This document shows, in pieces, positions 39,101 through 50,414 of a DNA stretch of 64,000 nucleotides. The position numbers and the translations under genes are program-made. The DNA comes from Dioscorea cayenensis subsp. rotundata. Taxonomy: Eukaryota; Streptophyta; Magnoliopsida; Dioscoreales; Dioscoreaceae. The notes under the pieces were generated by a model, which was not told where the DNA came from, did not search any database, and saw nothing but the letters and a program-made list of their open reading frames with translations. Numbering within the stretch: position 1 is the first letter of the stretch; each line of letters begins with the position of its first letter. Location: the NCBI RefSeq assembly GCF_009730915.1, contig NC_052486.1, forward strand, positions 22,535,589 to 22,599,588, in the 5' to 3' direction.

Positions 39101-42100
39101 AATGTCCTTCAGTGGTAATCTAGTGTGATTTTCAAGTTGTTCAAAATCCAAAGTTCACAATACAATTTAAACAACTATGTTGTTTTTCATTATTGTCTAC
39201 ATTTTACAATTGCCTCATAAATACATCCTAATTAATTCAATGCTGGCATAGCATAAAACATTAACAATCCATCCAAGTTCGACAAAAAGGTAATGACCTT
39301 TCAACTAATGAAAAAAAAAAGATCGTAAAGTGAACACTACTAAATGCATTACAACTGAAATTCACTGAATATATCTAGACAATTATCACAATAATAAAGT
39401 TACTTATAGAGCAAAAGAGGCACCTCTACTTTGAAGTAGTCACCATAGGGCACATCACTGATTTGCTGTGATGTCTCAATCACTAAATGGCTGGTGGACA
39501 ATAGAAGATTTAGCAGTCAAGATATATGCAAACGAAACTGATATTATACAATATTATCACAAAAGACTCTGAACAATAACTGGCATGCAACAAACTAATG
39601 AAAACAAACACACAAGTTATCACACCAGAGAACTGAATGCAATTATTATCCATCAACTTTAAAAGTGCATAGGCAAGGAACACAAACGTTAGCATTTTCA
39701 GCATCTTAAAAGTAGTAACCAAGAACTCACTTGAAGAAGAAAATAGTCATTGTTGACAGATCATCAATTTATTTTTATTTAGTATACTCTAGAATTTTTA
39801 GGGAGTTAGCTTAGGGATATTATTTTATTGCCATATTTTTCTTATGTTCCCGGGATTATTTCCTGATTTCTTACTACCTAATATATGAAAATTTAACCAG
39901 ATTCTAAGCTTTAGATTAGGATATGTTTTCTTGTATATAACTAGCTCAGAATACTTCAATAATATACATCAGAGGATTTCTTTTCATTCTCTGTTTGCAT
40001 GGCATTGGATGGGTTAAGGTTCTCTAATCATTATTGGCTAAAACAGCCATGGAGAATGTGACTCTAGAGGGTTCTTTGGAGGTGTCGTCTAGACCTTCTA
40101 GGAGTATGTGTTCATTTGTAGTTCCTTCTCCAGGGAAACCCATTCTCTCCAAATAACCCAACAAAAAACGCAATGGAACCAATTTTCTTGACTGGTCTCA
40201 GTCAATTATGTTGATAATTTGAGGTAAATGAAAACCTCAGCTCTTCGACAGATGTAAAACAGCACCAAATATTGCATTTGCTGTTAAGTGTAGTCAGCTC
40301 AAAGTACATGCATTTTTTCCGTGAGAAAAGCATCTTGAAGCACCAATCAAATCTTTGCAGTATCTAAAATCTAGTCCATGTCAGGGCTTGTTTTTCAAGA
40401 AAATGTGCAGGCATTTGTTGATGCAGGGCAGTTTCAGCTCAAGATAGGCGCGTCCACATCAGGTTAGTGTACAATGCTTTTGAGAGCCCTTGCACAGAGA
40501 ATGTGCAAGACGCTTTGTTCTAAGAGATTGATGAAAGAACTGAGAGTGCCTAGTTATGGGAACTATGAAACTATTCTGTAATAATAATGCAGCAATAAGT
40601 ATTGCACATAATCAGGTTCATCATGACTGAACAAAACATGTTGAGAAAGACCAACATTATATTAAAGAGAAGATAGAAGACGGTGTGATTTGCATAATCT
40701 ATATGCTCACCAAACAACAGATTAACTGATGTTCTTAAGAAAAGGCTGCCTAGACAAAGTTTTTGAAGTGGAATGATGAACATCTATTCATCAGCTTAAG
40801 GGGGTGTTGCTGTTTTATTAAATATATTCCAAATTTTTAGGAGAAATTTTAAGGATATTGTTTCTTTCCATGTTTTCCTTATTTTCCTGGGATTACTTCC
40901 TGATTTCTTGCTACCTAAGTTCTGATAATTACCAGATTGTAAGCTTTACATTGAAATAGCTTTTCTTGTATATAACTAGCTCAGATAACTTCAATAATAT
41001 ACATTAGAAAATCTCTTTCATTCTCCATCTGGTCTCTGTTTAAAGAATCAAGAAAAAGCAGATGGCACACAGTTCACAGTTTCTAGAAGAAACTAGGCAA
41101 CTCTTCTGTTTTTGAACCCATATGCTACTGCAGAAAGGAATCAATGATTTGCACATTTTAAAAATAATAGACACATTATATATGTGCATCTGATTATATG
41201 CAAACAGACTAAAAATACCTAGAAAAATTAAGGTTCAAACATGACATAAATCAAGTTAGCACCATTTTTCTTGCTCTAACAGATGATGAGTCCATGACTA
41301 TTAATAAAGATTTTGCTCACATCCAATAAGTTGAAACAAGGAGTCAATGCTTGGCAAATTCAGTAAAAATAGAGAAACAATTTATGATCAGTCCATCCAA
41401 CCATATACAGGTATGTTAAAGAATCATATAGAAAATTGAGTTTTCAAATATATTGCAAAATCAAATTGTCTCTTATTCACGCAAACAAGAATAAGAGGAG
41501 AGAGATGACTATAGCATATGTGATATATCTAATAGGTTACTACTGCCCATCTGAGTGAGGACAAAACAGTATCCACTGATTATGAAGATCGATCACAGAC
41601 AACAAAGACTTCACGTTGAAAACACAAAAGCTTCATTTTTGAAAACATAAGCGAAAGGAGAATGCTTTAATAAAAACTTTGCCCTTATAATTTTAATATA
41701 TTTATCTATGTTATTATTGACATAGAAAAATTGATCAAGATAAAAAATGTCAAAATAACTAATGATAATACAATGAGAACTTCTATAATGACCACACATC
41801 AAATGGAACAAGGATGAACACCATCACCTGCAGAAGAAAAATGACAATTCAAAAACATAAGGCATGATCCAGGCAAAACCAACACATTCTCTTTTGATGG
41901 GTGCAAGTAAAATAAATCCCTCTAATCTAAGTCAAGACTAGAGCATATAGTTAACTACAACCAAAGCAAAGCCTCTCAATATTTGTGTTATGTTAAATTG
42001 TGAACTATACAAGCATCCACATTACAGGGTTAAACCTCCTGTGTTGACTATATCATTGTAACTCTTGCATTCACTAAGATATAACAGGCTCAGTAGCACA

Positions 42101-45100
42101 AACAGTCGTCATCTTGATCTTATTACATGGAAAGAATGGAAATAACATTACCTGTTCCTATAGACACGTAAAAACTTTTGGACTCTCCGACCAACATCAA
42201 ACTTTGCACCTTGAATATAGACGCGTGCCAAAATTAAGGCAACAAAAGTAATCTACGAAATTGAATCAAAACAAGTCAACCTCGGCTTTTGTTTTCAATC
42301 ACATTTCATAAGATCAACATACCAAGATATATTTTGACTGGATGCAGGAATGATATATCACGAGTATATCTGAACTGTTCATGCTGGTGCCAGAGAGTGT
42401 GCTGAAACTCTAAAAGATGATGAAAATATAAACGGGTCAGAATTGATAGAAAATCACCTAGGAAAGCAAACAATTTTGAGAACCACTGCTATGGCCAGAT
42501 CAGTTACTTCATCTACTTGCCAGGATGACCTCTATTTTCCGGCCTTTCTCATGTGTAATCCAAATCCATTGCTGACTTCAATAGTCATCTTGTTTATTTT
42601 ATCTCACCTTTTCTCAAACCACAAAATATCTCAAATGCTTCATTCTTTCCTTAGCACAACTCCAACTCTCATTGATTGCTGGAATATAATGCAACCAAAA
42701 GGACTCAAAGATAGTAGATTAGCAGTGAGGTGTAATGGGGTTGGAGGAGAATTAAAATGGAACCAAGTGGGAAAGAGGCAGGAGTAATATTTTCTCATTT
42801 ATTTTATACTAACTCTCGAAATCCCAAAGACAATCTCAGTCATTAAAAAGCAGGCAAACACAAACTGTATAACTAAAATGGAAGCAGAAAAGATAAAGTT
42901 TCCTTTTCACTTAAAGGGAGAAAATAAAACTACAGCATATTAATGAACTTTGTCCACCTTTGTTCCTCGCGATCCTCACGGAAGTTCTCAAGAAAACTCA
43001 TGCAGCATTATTGGAGAAAGAGGCAAAGTACTTCTACGCACACCTATATGAACCATATATTTAGCATTTTGATGATAAAACAAACTAAACACAATAAATC
43101 AGAAAGGAAACCACTGCATTACCGAGAACTTTGCCTCCGCAACTAGTGTAAAATATTCCGGTACTGCAGGTTACAAAAATAAAACTTTAAAATTAATATA
43201 ATCATAAGTTAATTAAAACAACAGGGAGAACTATGCAACAATAATGCAGTCAAACTAGCGGGAACTTATACATCTTTGGAAACCAGCAGTGATGGAAAAA
43301 CAGTCTGACTATTTCTGATGATGAGAGGACATAGCGCAAAGTGAACTTTACCAATGGGAGCATTCACATCCTCCAACTGGCTGCAGCTCAAGGTTGCCAG
43401 TAGATAGACCGTCGCTCAGCCTTTCTCTTCTCCATTTTCTTTGGCTTCAACAAGTCTACTGGGAACAATAATGCCATCTTCGGCCCGCTGGAAGGTAAAG
43501 CTCTCACCCAAAATATTAGCATTCATATTCCTGATGCAAAGGCAAGAAATAAATCAATAAAATGGTCGCCATTATAAAATAATTTTGAGTATTTTAACTG
43601 ACACTAACCCATCTGAGGTCAAGGAGTCAGACAGTAGTGGTGTTGATCCGTCGTAATTTCGATAACAGCAAGGCTATTGTTGAGCTGACATCAGATTTCA
43701 TATCCTATAGCATAGAATGACATATAAATTATAGCAAGTCTTGTGAAGGAAGTTAATTTAAGAGAAAGTTCATCCACTTGTGAGAAAAATCCTTAAGAAT
43801 CAGGTATGATGTTAAGATCACAAAATGCAAGGTAAAAATTTCAACTATCCATATGATTTCAGAACAAGCTAAATACTTTATTGATTAGAAGCATAGAAAT
43901 GACATACATAGATCTCAACATAAGAGGAATCTCATGATGATTTCTTCAAATTAAATGAAATAATTTAGTGTTGCGTCAAATTAAATTGCCTAGAACCCAA
44001 ATGGGCGGGGACCAATATTTGATAATGAAAAGTACTCAAGATTATTGAACATGAAAAGTAACTCATAATCATAGTTTTGAAACACATACATGGTTCATTC
44101 AGAGGAAGACTAGGAAAATTGGCATGGCCTCCGTTGATTCAAAGATGGCCTTAGCATCATTGTCATGTCGCAGGACCATCCTTCCGCTTTACGAGCTTGT
44201 AAGCTTTCCATCACGGGACAAGAAAAGAACCAAAGAAGTGCTGCCAATTAAGCCAACAAAAATGAACTCCCACTGATGGTAGAAAACAGAATACAAATGA
44301 AAAATGATCAACTTCAGAAAAACCAACTAAATTAAAGGCAAGTTCAGATTTGGTTTTCATCGGTTAAATAAAAGCAGTTGTAAATGTCCAAACTTTCTTG
44401 CCTTTTTCCCTCCAGCTAATATTTCTATTGGCGTATTAGGAAAAATCCAGCTGTCTTGGCTTTCATCACACGAGACTTCAAGAAAAGAAATTGTTTTCGC
44501 AAATTAAAAGGTGATCACTAGTACATTATATTGGTCACAAAACCGTAAACTACAGGTCATAAGTGTGTGAAAACCAACCAATCAACAATAGTACTCTGGT
44601 ATTTTAAAGACATTACTAGGATATCAAGTATTAGCCCTCCCTCCTAACTAAACTCCTCAGCTCTGAAAAAAATTCAAGAATAAAAAGGAAGTTATTTTCT
44701 ATAGTGTCAAAGCATGTAACTAGAATTGAGAAGGAAATTTCTATAGAAGCACATAATGCCAAAATGAGAAAAACATTTCTTTTATTAGACATTTAAGAAG
44801 GGCAGCTTTTGCTATTCATATATGCAAAGTATTTAAATACTACATTGTGATATAGAGGTCATTCATTATTAAAATTTGGTTCCGTGTTGCTGCCCCCCAT
44901 GCAAAAAGTATAAAGAAAGGCCAGTTATAGATTTTTGATAAATTTCAAAAGTATAATTATCACTTATCACACTTGCATTTCCAAAAAGTGGCTTGTAACT
45001 TGTAGATATTCAAAATTTCAAACGCATGCTATAATTCTAGACAATTTTTACTCCTTGCTTTAAAATGCAAATGGAGGATATAGTGTATTAAGGTCACTCA

Positions 45101-46380
45101 TACTATGATCAATAACCCACTTTCTCAAAACATAAATAAATAAATAAAATAACATTTTCTATATATGGATATATATTTGGCATTAAATTCTACAATTAAC
45201 TGTGAAGTTCCACCAAAAAAAAAAAAAAGAAAAAAAGCAAGGTTCTAATCAAGCTAAGTACTTCAACAATAGATGGCTTTCATTCTTAAGTTGATTACAA
45301 ATATCCCTATCTTGTCAGGCTTCATCATCTCAAATGCCTCTCTGTCATCAGATTATGACCAGCCAAATTTAACCCCTTAAGAAAAACCTTACAATGAATC
45401 TAAGATAATATTTAAGGAAATAAGACAGTGAGGCCATCTATTGTACCCAAATCCCTCCCTTCAATACCTGAGAGCCTGAAAAGTTCAATGCCCAAAATAC
45501 TTGATGGAAAGAATTGCAACCATGTTGTATTCAGATAGTAGCAGACCATATGAAGGGCATTAAAAAAATGAACTAATTAAGAAGTAGGAAGGATCAATAA
45601 GTACCTTTGTCTCAAAACCAAAGATGTTTGAATAGAAGCAAATATGATGAAGAAACAAATACATATGGCCCTGCAAGCAAAGTTCAGGTCAGAAGTGAAT
45701 TTTAACAGTAACTAAAATTTAAATGGGGAATTCAAAGATATGAAACATGTCTACTTCATATGCATGCGATAAAGAATGCAGGGAAGTTTTACTTTTGCCA
45801 TATAAAACCAGAATGTGATACAAATAGACCATACTAGCATACAAACCACCGGGTGTAACAATTTCAATTATTAATTCCAATTTATAAATGAACCATACTT
45901 GGAGAAGAATATTCTCCTGGAGAGCGCAATTGAAATCCTGAACAAGAACCTGCGAATGCCAAACAAATAGTAAATCTGGTCATTATATCATATTTAGAAA
46001 GCATGAAACCGAAAACTATATATAAAAGCAACAGATAAAAAGCAGTGCATGGGAAAAAGGAAGTGGAAGGAATAAGATGAGGATTCTTTTCATTCACTCA
46101 AGGCTATCTTCAGCAGCTCATACATTATTTATATTTTTTCTAAATTGCATCTTCTAAATAATGCGACAATCATTTTCCAAAAATCTTGCTTTTTTTCACA
46201 AAGTGTCATCTAGTCCTTGAGATAAAGATCTGTAGGACCCTCTCCTCTTCTCCCATAACTCAAAAAGAATTTTTCTGCTTCAGAACTTTTGGCTTAAAGC
46301 AGAAAATTCAGATTTCACAATATGAAAATGACACAGCTTTATACAATCAGCAAATTGACAAACCATAGCACATGCACAAA

Positions 46381-46413
<33 letters not shown>

Positions 46414-47339
46414 AATAATATATATCAATCAGATCTCAGTTAATTTATCTGCTTTGATTTGTTTAACATAAAACAATAAAATGAATAATGTAGCAAATTC
46501 ATGAGCCACATATTGTCATGACATTAATATTATCCCTCAAAGATACAAAACATAGCCCAAGAGTTCCTCATAAAGTGGACTATCTCTTTGTGCATAAAAC
46601 TACAAATTCAAACAAAGGGTGCCAACTAATTCAAGTGAGAATTCATTTGACAATTGAAGATTTAAGAAGTGTTGCTTGAAAGGATGAGAATTCATTTAAA
46701 ACTCACCACCTCTGTGGTACTTAAATTATGAATGCCTGACGAATCTCACTCAGTGCATGCTAATACAAAGCAAAATGCAAAATGAAACTGTTCAAAGATA
46801 AGAGTTTTTTCCAACAACAATCTTATCAAGAATAACAATCCTAAAGAATTTAGGTTCAGTCTTCTCTAATTAATTTATACTTTGCTTGTTTGTACTACTT
46901 CTTTTCCAATAAATTTGTGGTTTATCCACTTTTATAAAATAATAATAAAAAAAAAATTTAGGTTCACACTCCTATCAGTGACTCATCAAATAAATTTGGG
47001 ATAAAAACAGTCACAAATCCATCACAATTCCCCAAAAGAATCAGAGACTCACCTCGTCAGGCGGGAGACGGAACAACAACCGGTACTCCTCACTCCCGCG
47101 TGGACATAGCCTGAGTCCAAAAACCAAGAAAAACCAATCCAAGAATCCAAACTCAACTCCAAAACCCCCAATAGAAAATCAAACACAATTACTACCAAGA
47201 TCTCAGCGTCCCTGCGATCAGACGGATCGGCGGAGTAAACGGAGGAGGTCTCAGAGGAGGCCTCAGCGTCCTGGCGTGACACAACCCTAGAAGGCGATGC
47301 TCGGAAGGACTGGTCCAGCGGAGCGGCGGCGAGGGCCAT
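36190..47339 (-). CDS. VAD1-like GRAM-VASt membrane protein, about 15 exons
   Basis: Exons supported by splice sites and homology: 47339-47196 (MALAAAPLDQSF), one near 47105-47049 (EEYRLLFRLPPDE), 45949-45899 (VLVQDFNCALQENILLQ), 45670-45605 (GHMYLF...FGFETK), then about 44500-44395, 44240-44130, 43705-43605, 43530-43370 and 43040-42935, then 42408-42322, 42209-42152, 39490-39424, 38673-38580, 37811-37750, 37656-37612, 37488-37212 and 36426-36190. The N-terminal part is a GRAM domain; the middle (HPVKIYLGAKF, ETSQQISDVPYGDYFKVEG, KIEQSTKDECREVYALW) is a VASt sterol-binding-type domain; LLPFVIAAAFLAVLILMQ is one membrane segment, followed by a coiled coil ending KLKPKS. This is the plan of VAD1 and the LAM/Aster proteins, which act at ER contact sites and, in Arabidopsis, limit cell death. 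The exons at 42.9-44.5 kb show several small indels, and the exon at 37612 has one extra A (37651-37654), so the frame is broken as written. Confidence 0.82.
39746..41040 (+). mobile_element. Short LTR-element fossil (copia-like), two LTR-like ends
   Basis: Two directly repeated segments of about 240 bases lie at 39746-39999 and 40804-41040. They share a TGTTG start, CCTGATTTCTT(A/G)CTACCTAA and the LTR-like word CTTGTATATAACTAGCTCAG. A purine run, AAGGGGG, sits directly before the second copy, as a polypurine tract would, so the element reads on the plus strand. The internal part (about 800 bases) shows no recognisable gag or pol. It is a broken, non-autonomous and fairly old insertion in an intron of the VAD1-like gene. 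Family assignment rests on the LTR style only. Confidence 0.6.
46385..46421. repeat. (AAT)n microsatellite
   Basis: About ten AAT/ATA units in an intron of the VAD1-like gene. Confidence 0.85.
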
Positions 47340-48270
47340 GGGTGGAGAACGGTGGTTGAAGAGAGAGTAAATGGTTGGAGAAAGTGGGAAAACGAAAGGG
47401 GCGGGGGGTTTCAATGGGGGTTCTCGAAGTTCTTGAAAGTCGAGTTACAAAAGGAATCCAAAATAGAAAAAAACAAATGGGAAGTGAGGGGTAGTTTGGG
47501 AATTTCATGGCGTGTCGGTTACTTATATTAAAGGGCTGACTTGCAGGATGAGCTGGCAAAGGTGTTAAATATTTCGGAATTAAATTATTTAAAAGTCCCT
47601 GAAAATTTTGTTGTGATTTTTCTTGTCCCCTGCAACGGTAGGGTTTTTTATGAAATTCCAAATTCGTCCCTTCCTTTTGACTTTTGCACCACGTGGATGA
47701 ATGGAGGTGTGGATGTGTTGACGTGGCAACGTAATTATAATTTCCTACAATTTAATAAAAATTTAATAAATTATTTATTTCCAACCCCACCACCTCCCAT
47801 ACTAATTTATTAATTTTTTAAAATAAATACCGCGTTTAAATCAAATCAGCATTTGACAAAAATTGATCATTCACTAATAACCCATAATCAAAACTTCATA
47901 CTCTTATCTTTCATTATAGAATGAACCGCTATAATTTATAAAATTATTAATAATATTTTTTAAAAATAAATAATAAGTGATCCATTTAAAAACAGAAAAG
48001 TGTAAATAATTTATTGATCACCTAAAAAAAATTTCATAACCGTACAACTCTAGAAAGTGAAACTAAAACAATATTACCAAAAAAAAATGTGTACTCTTGT
48101 GTCATATCATTCAGCTAACCGATGAATAGTTAACTCTTAATAGTATTTTTATATAAATTTCTGTTAGAGCCTGTTTGGATAGTCAGAAATTATGCCATAA
48201 TCCATACAATATGGCATAATTTAACATTTTCTAAGAATAAAAAAATTATTTTAAATTTATGGGCTCTGTA
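47340..48270. other. Promoter side of VAD1-like gene and AT-rich spacer
   Basis: The first 150 bases are GC-richer and should be the leader and core promoter of the minus-strand VAD1-like gene. From 47740 to 48270 the sequence is AT-rich, with no gene seen. The open frame at 47541-47813 has no family features. Confidence 0.45.
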
Positions 48271-48560
48271 TCAAATGCAGTGAAGGTGTTCGATAAAATG
48301 CCAAAGAGAGAAAGAATACCATTCCATGCCATGAAGGTGTTCGACCAATTGCCCCAAAGAGTGTAAGTGAGAGGCGCGCACCGTTTCAATATGAAGTATA
48401 TATATAGAGGTCGGTGCGGTTCATAATGACCTCCATGTCGTCATATGACGGTCCACGTGGCGCGCAGAGTCAGCCACCCGCACCATAGGCTCCGGCTCAT
48501 GCCACCAAGGTGTTCGACCAAATGCCGCACAGAGATAATAGAGCTAGGATAAGCCCAAGC
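48271..48560 (+). pseudogene. Fragments of a PPR (pentatricopeptide repeat) gene
   Basis: Three near-identical segments read as PPR motif pieces: AVKVFDKMPKRERI (from about 48277), AMKVFDQLPQRV (from about 48329) and ATKVFDQMPHRDNRA (from about 48499). The signature VFDxMPxR is typical of PLS-class PPR proteins that act on organelle RNA. No long frame connects them and a stop follows the second. They look like debris of a PPR gene now sitting in the oleosin upstream region. A chance match is unlikely because the motif occurs three times in one strand. Confidence 0.6.
48455..48462 (+). promoter_or_regulatory. G-box/ABRE-like CACGTGGC
   Basis: The sequence CACGTGGC lies about 250 bases before the oleosin start codon. 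This is a perfect ABRE core, bound by ABI5-type bZIP factors in seeds. Its position upstream of an oleosin fits ABA- and seed-linked expression. Function is inferred. Confidence 0.6.
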
Positions 48561-48622
48561 TTCGTCACCGTCGACCAAAACCACACCACGCGTCACCTCC
48601 TCACTATCTCCTCCTCGCCACG

Positions 48623-48628
48623 CATGCA
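48623..48628 (+). promoter_or_regulatory. RY element CATGCA
   Basis: CATGCA, the core of the RY motif recognised by B3 factors such as ABI3/FUS3, lies about 80 bases before the oleosin ATG and about 35 bases before the TATA box. With the ABRE it forms a typical seed-gene promoter pair. Confidence 0.55.
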
Positions 48629-48660
48629 ATCCCATTGCCACGCGTCCTTCTCCTTCTCCT

Positions 48661-48670
48661 CTATATATAC
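48661..48670 (+). promoter_or_regulatory. TATA box of oleosin gene
   Basis: CTATATATAC lies 39-48 bases upstream of the oleosin ATG at 48709, a normal plant TATA position for a short leader. Confidence 0.65.
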
Positions 48671-48708
48671 GCCTCATCCTCTTCTTTCTCTTTCTCGGTC
48701 CTGAATCA

Positions 48709-50131
48709 ATGGCGGAGAACTACCAGCAAGTGGTGAAGGCAGCGACGGCGGTGGTGACTGGAGGGTCGACGCTGATGCTGTGTGGGCTGACGCTGGTGAG
48801 CACTGTGATCTTTTCTGACAGTGGCCACGCCATTGATGGTGATCTTTAGCCCTGTGCTTATCCCCGCCGTCATCACTGTTTGCTTGATTTTCTCGGGTTT
48901 CTTGTTTCCGGTGGCTTCGGCGTCGCCGGCGCCTCCGTGCTCTACTGGATGTACAGGTACTAGTGCTACTCAAGTTGCGTTTTTGGTCTTCTTTTTGGGC
49001 CATGGATGGTTTGATTGAGGACTAAAATGGAATTTTTTTTTTTTCTGGGAGCTAAAAGGAATTTTGACATGGCTGGTTTGATTAAAGGACTAAAATGGAG
49101 TGTTTTTTTTTTTTAATCTTTTTGGGGAAGCTAAAAGGAATTATGCCTTGCTTAAGTTGCTTTCTCGAGAATGGGGTTTGTTTAGTACTCAATGGGCTGC
49201 TAGCATTTTAAGGATTAAAAATGGAGTTTTTCAATCTGTTGGGGAGCTAAAAAGAATTTTACCCTTTTTTATTTTTGCTTTAGGTTTCGTGCCTCAAGGA
49301 TGAGTTTTGGTTCGTTGTAAGTTTGAGGACTAGAAGGAAATTTTTCTGATCTTGTTAGGAGCTTACTTTTTAAGAAAAAGCCCTTTTTCATGAGTGAACT
49401 TTTGCTCTTTTACTCCTTGAGCGTGCTATTCCTTTTAGTTTTACTCCTCCATACCAAATTTTTGATCCTTCAAAAGTATCTTCTAGGATTTTTACTTAAA
49501 TTGAGTCTTTGTTTAGAGGCATGTTCAAACCTGAAATTTCAAAATTTTTCCATATAAACATAAAAATAATTATTTTTTTGACAAAATACGAGAAGCTTGC
49601 GTTAGGTATGGAGCAAGCTCATTTTTGCATGCATTTTCATTCTATATGGGCTTTTGACTTCAATCTTTAAGTCCTCCCAGAAATGAATTTTTCGGAGATG
49701 AACACCATACAGAACTTTACACTCGACAGGCTGAAAGACCATTAATAAGCATAAAAATAAATTTAAATAAAATTTAGATATACATAAATTTTGTAAAGTA
49801 ATTTACAATGCTTTTTGTTTGCATGCCCTACAACTATTCTTATTTACCAAGCCAATTTGGAACTTCTATTATAAAAAGCTATCTTTCAAGTTTTAACTTA
49901 TGTTAAATCAGTTTTAACTTTTTGCTATATAGAATAATAGGAATGTATATTTGGTATATTAATAAATATGATCAATTACTCACCAAAAATCCTCATTTAT
50001 GTAGGTACATAACTGGAAAACATCCTCCTGGTGCTGATCAGTTAGATGAAGCAAGGTATAAGCTGGCGGCAAAGGCAAGGGAGGTGAAGGAATTCGCTCA
50101 GAACCGGCCTCAAGCAGGCTGGTCACACTGA
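48709..50131 (+). CDS. Oleosin, lipid-droplet coat protein, 2 exons
   Basis: Exon 1 (48709-48956) starts MAENYQQVVKAATAVVTGGS and encodes the hydrophobic hairpin: LMLCGLTLVSTVIF, VATPLMVIFSPVLIPA (the proline-knot region), VITVCLIFSGFLF and GVAGASVLYWMYR. Exon 2 (50005-50131) encodes the amphipathic tail YITGKHPPGADQLDEARYK ... REVKEFAQN, ending GWSH. Total length would be about 124 residues, short for the family. Oleosins coat and stabilise oil bodies in seeds and pollen. As written the frame is disturbed twice: T4 at 48811-48814 where three T would keep the frame, and T3 at 48905-48907 where four would. The two changes cancel each other in length, but a stop lies between them. Sequencing error in T runs is the simplest explanation. 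Confidence 0.88.
49017..49380 (+). repeat. Degenerate tandem repeats in oleosin intron
   Basis: The oleosin intron repeats the pattern GAGGACTAAAATGGAATTTTTT ... GGGAGCTAAAAGGAATTTT about four times (near 49017, 49084, 49202 and 49324), with TTTGATTGA-type joints. Units are 65-120 bases and have drifted. Confidence 0.65.
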
Positions 50132-50352
50132 GTTCCTAAACCTGGCTACACTTAGCCAGCGTATCTATCTTTGGTCATATATATATATATATATGTTTGT
50201 TGAATGTGTTACTTTGAGTTTGAGTCCTTTTGTTGGTAATCTTTTCTCTTTCATATCATCTTCATGAACAAAATAAAATTTTTAACAATGTTGCTTTGTC
50301 ATGTTATGTGTTTTCATTTATTAGGACTATTTTTATTTATTTTCAATAAATA

Positions 50353-50414
<62 letters not shown>

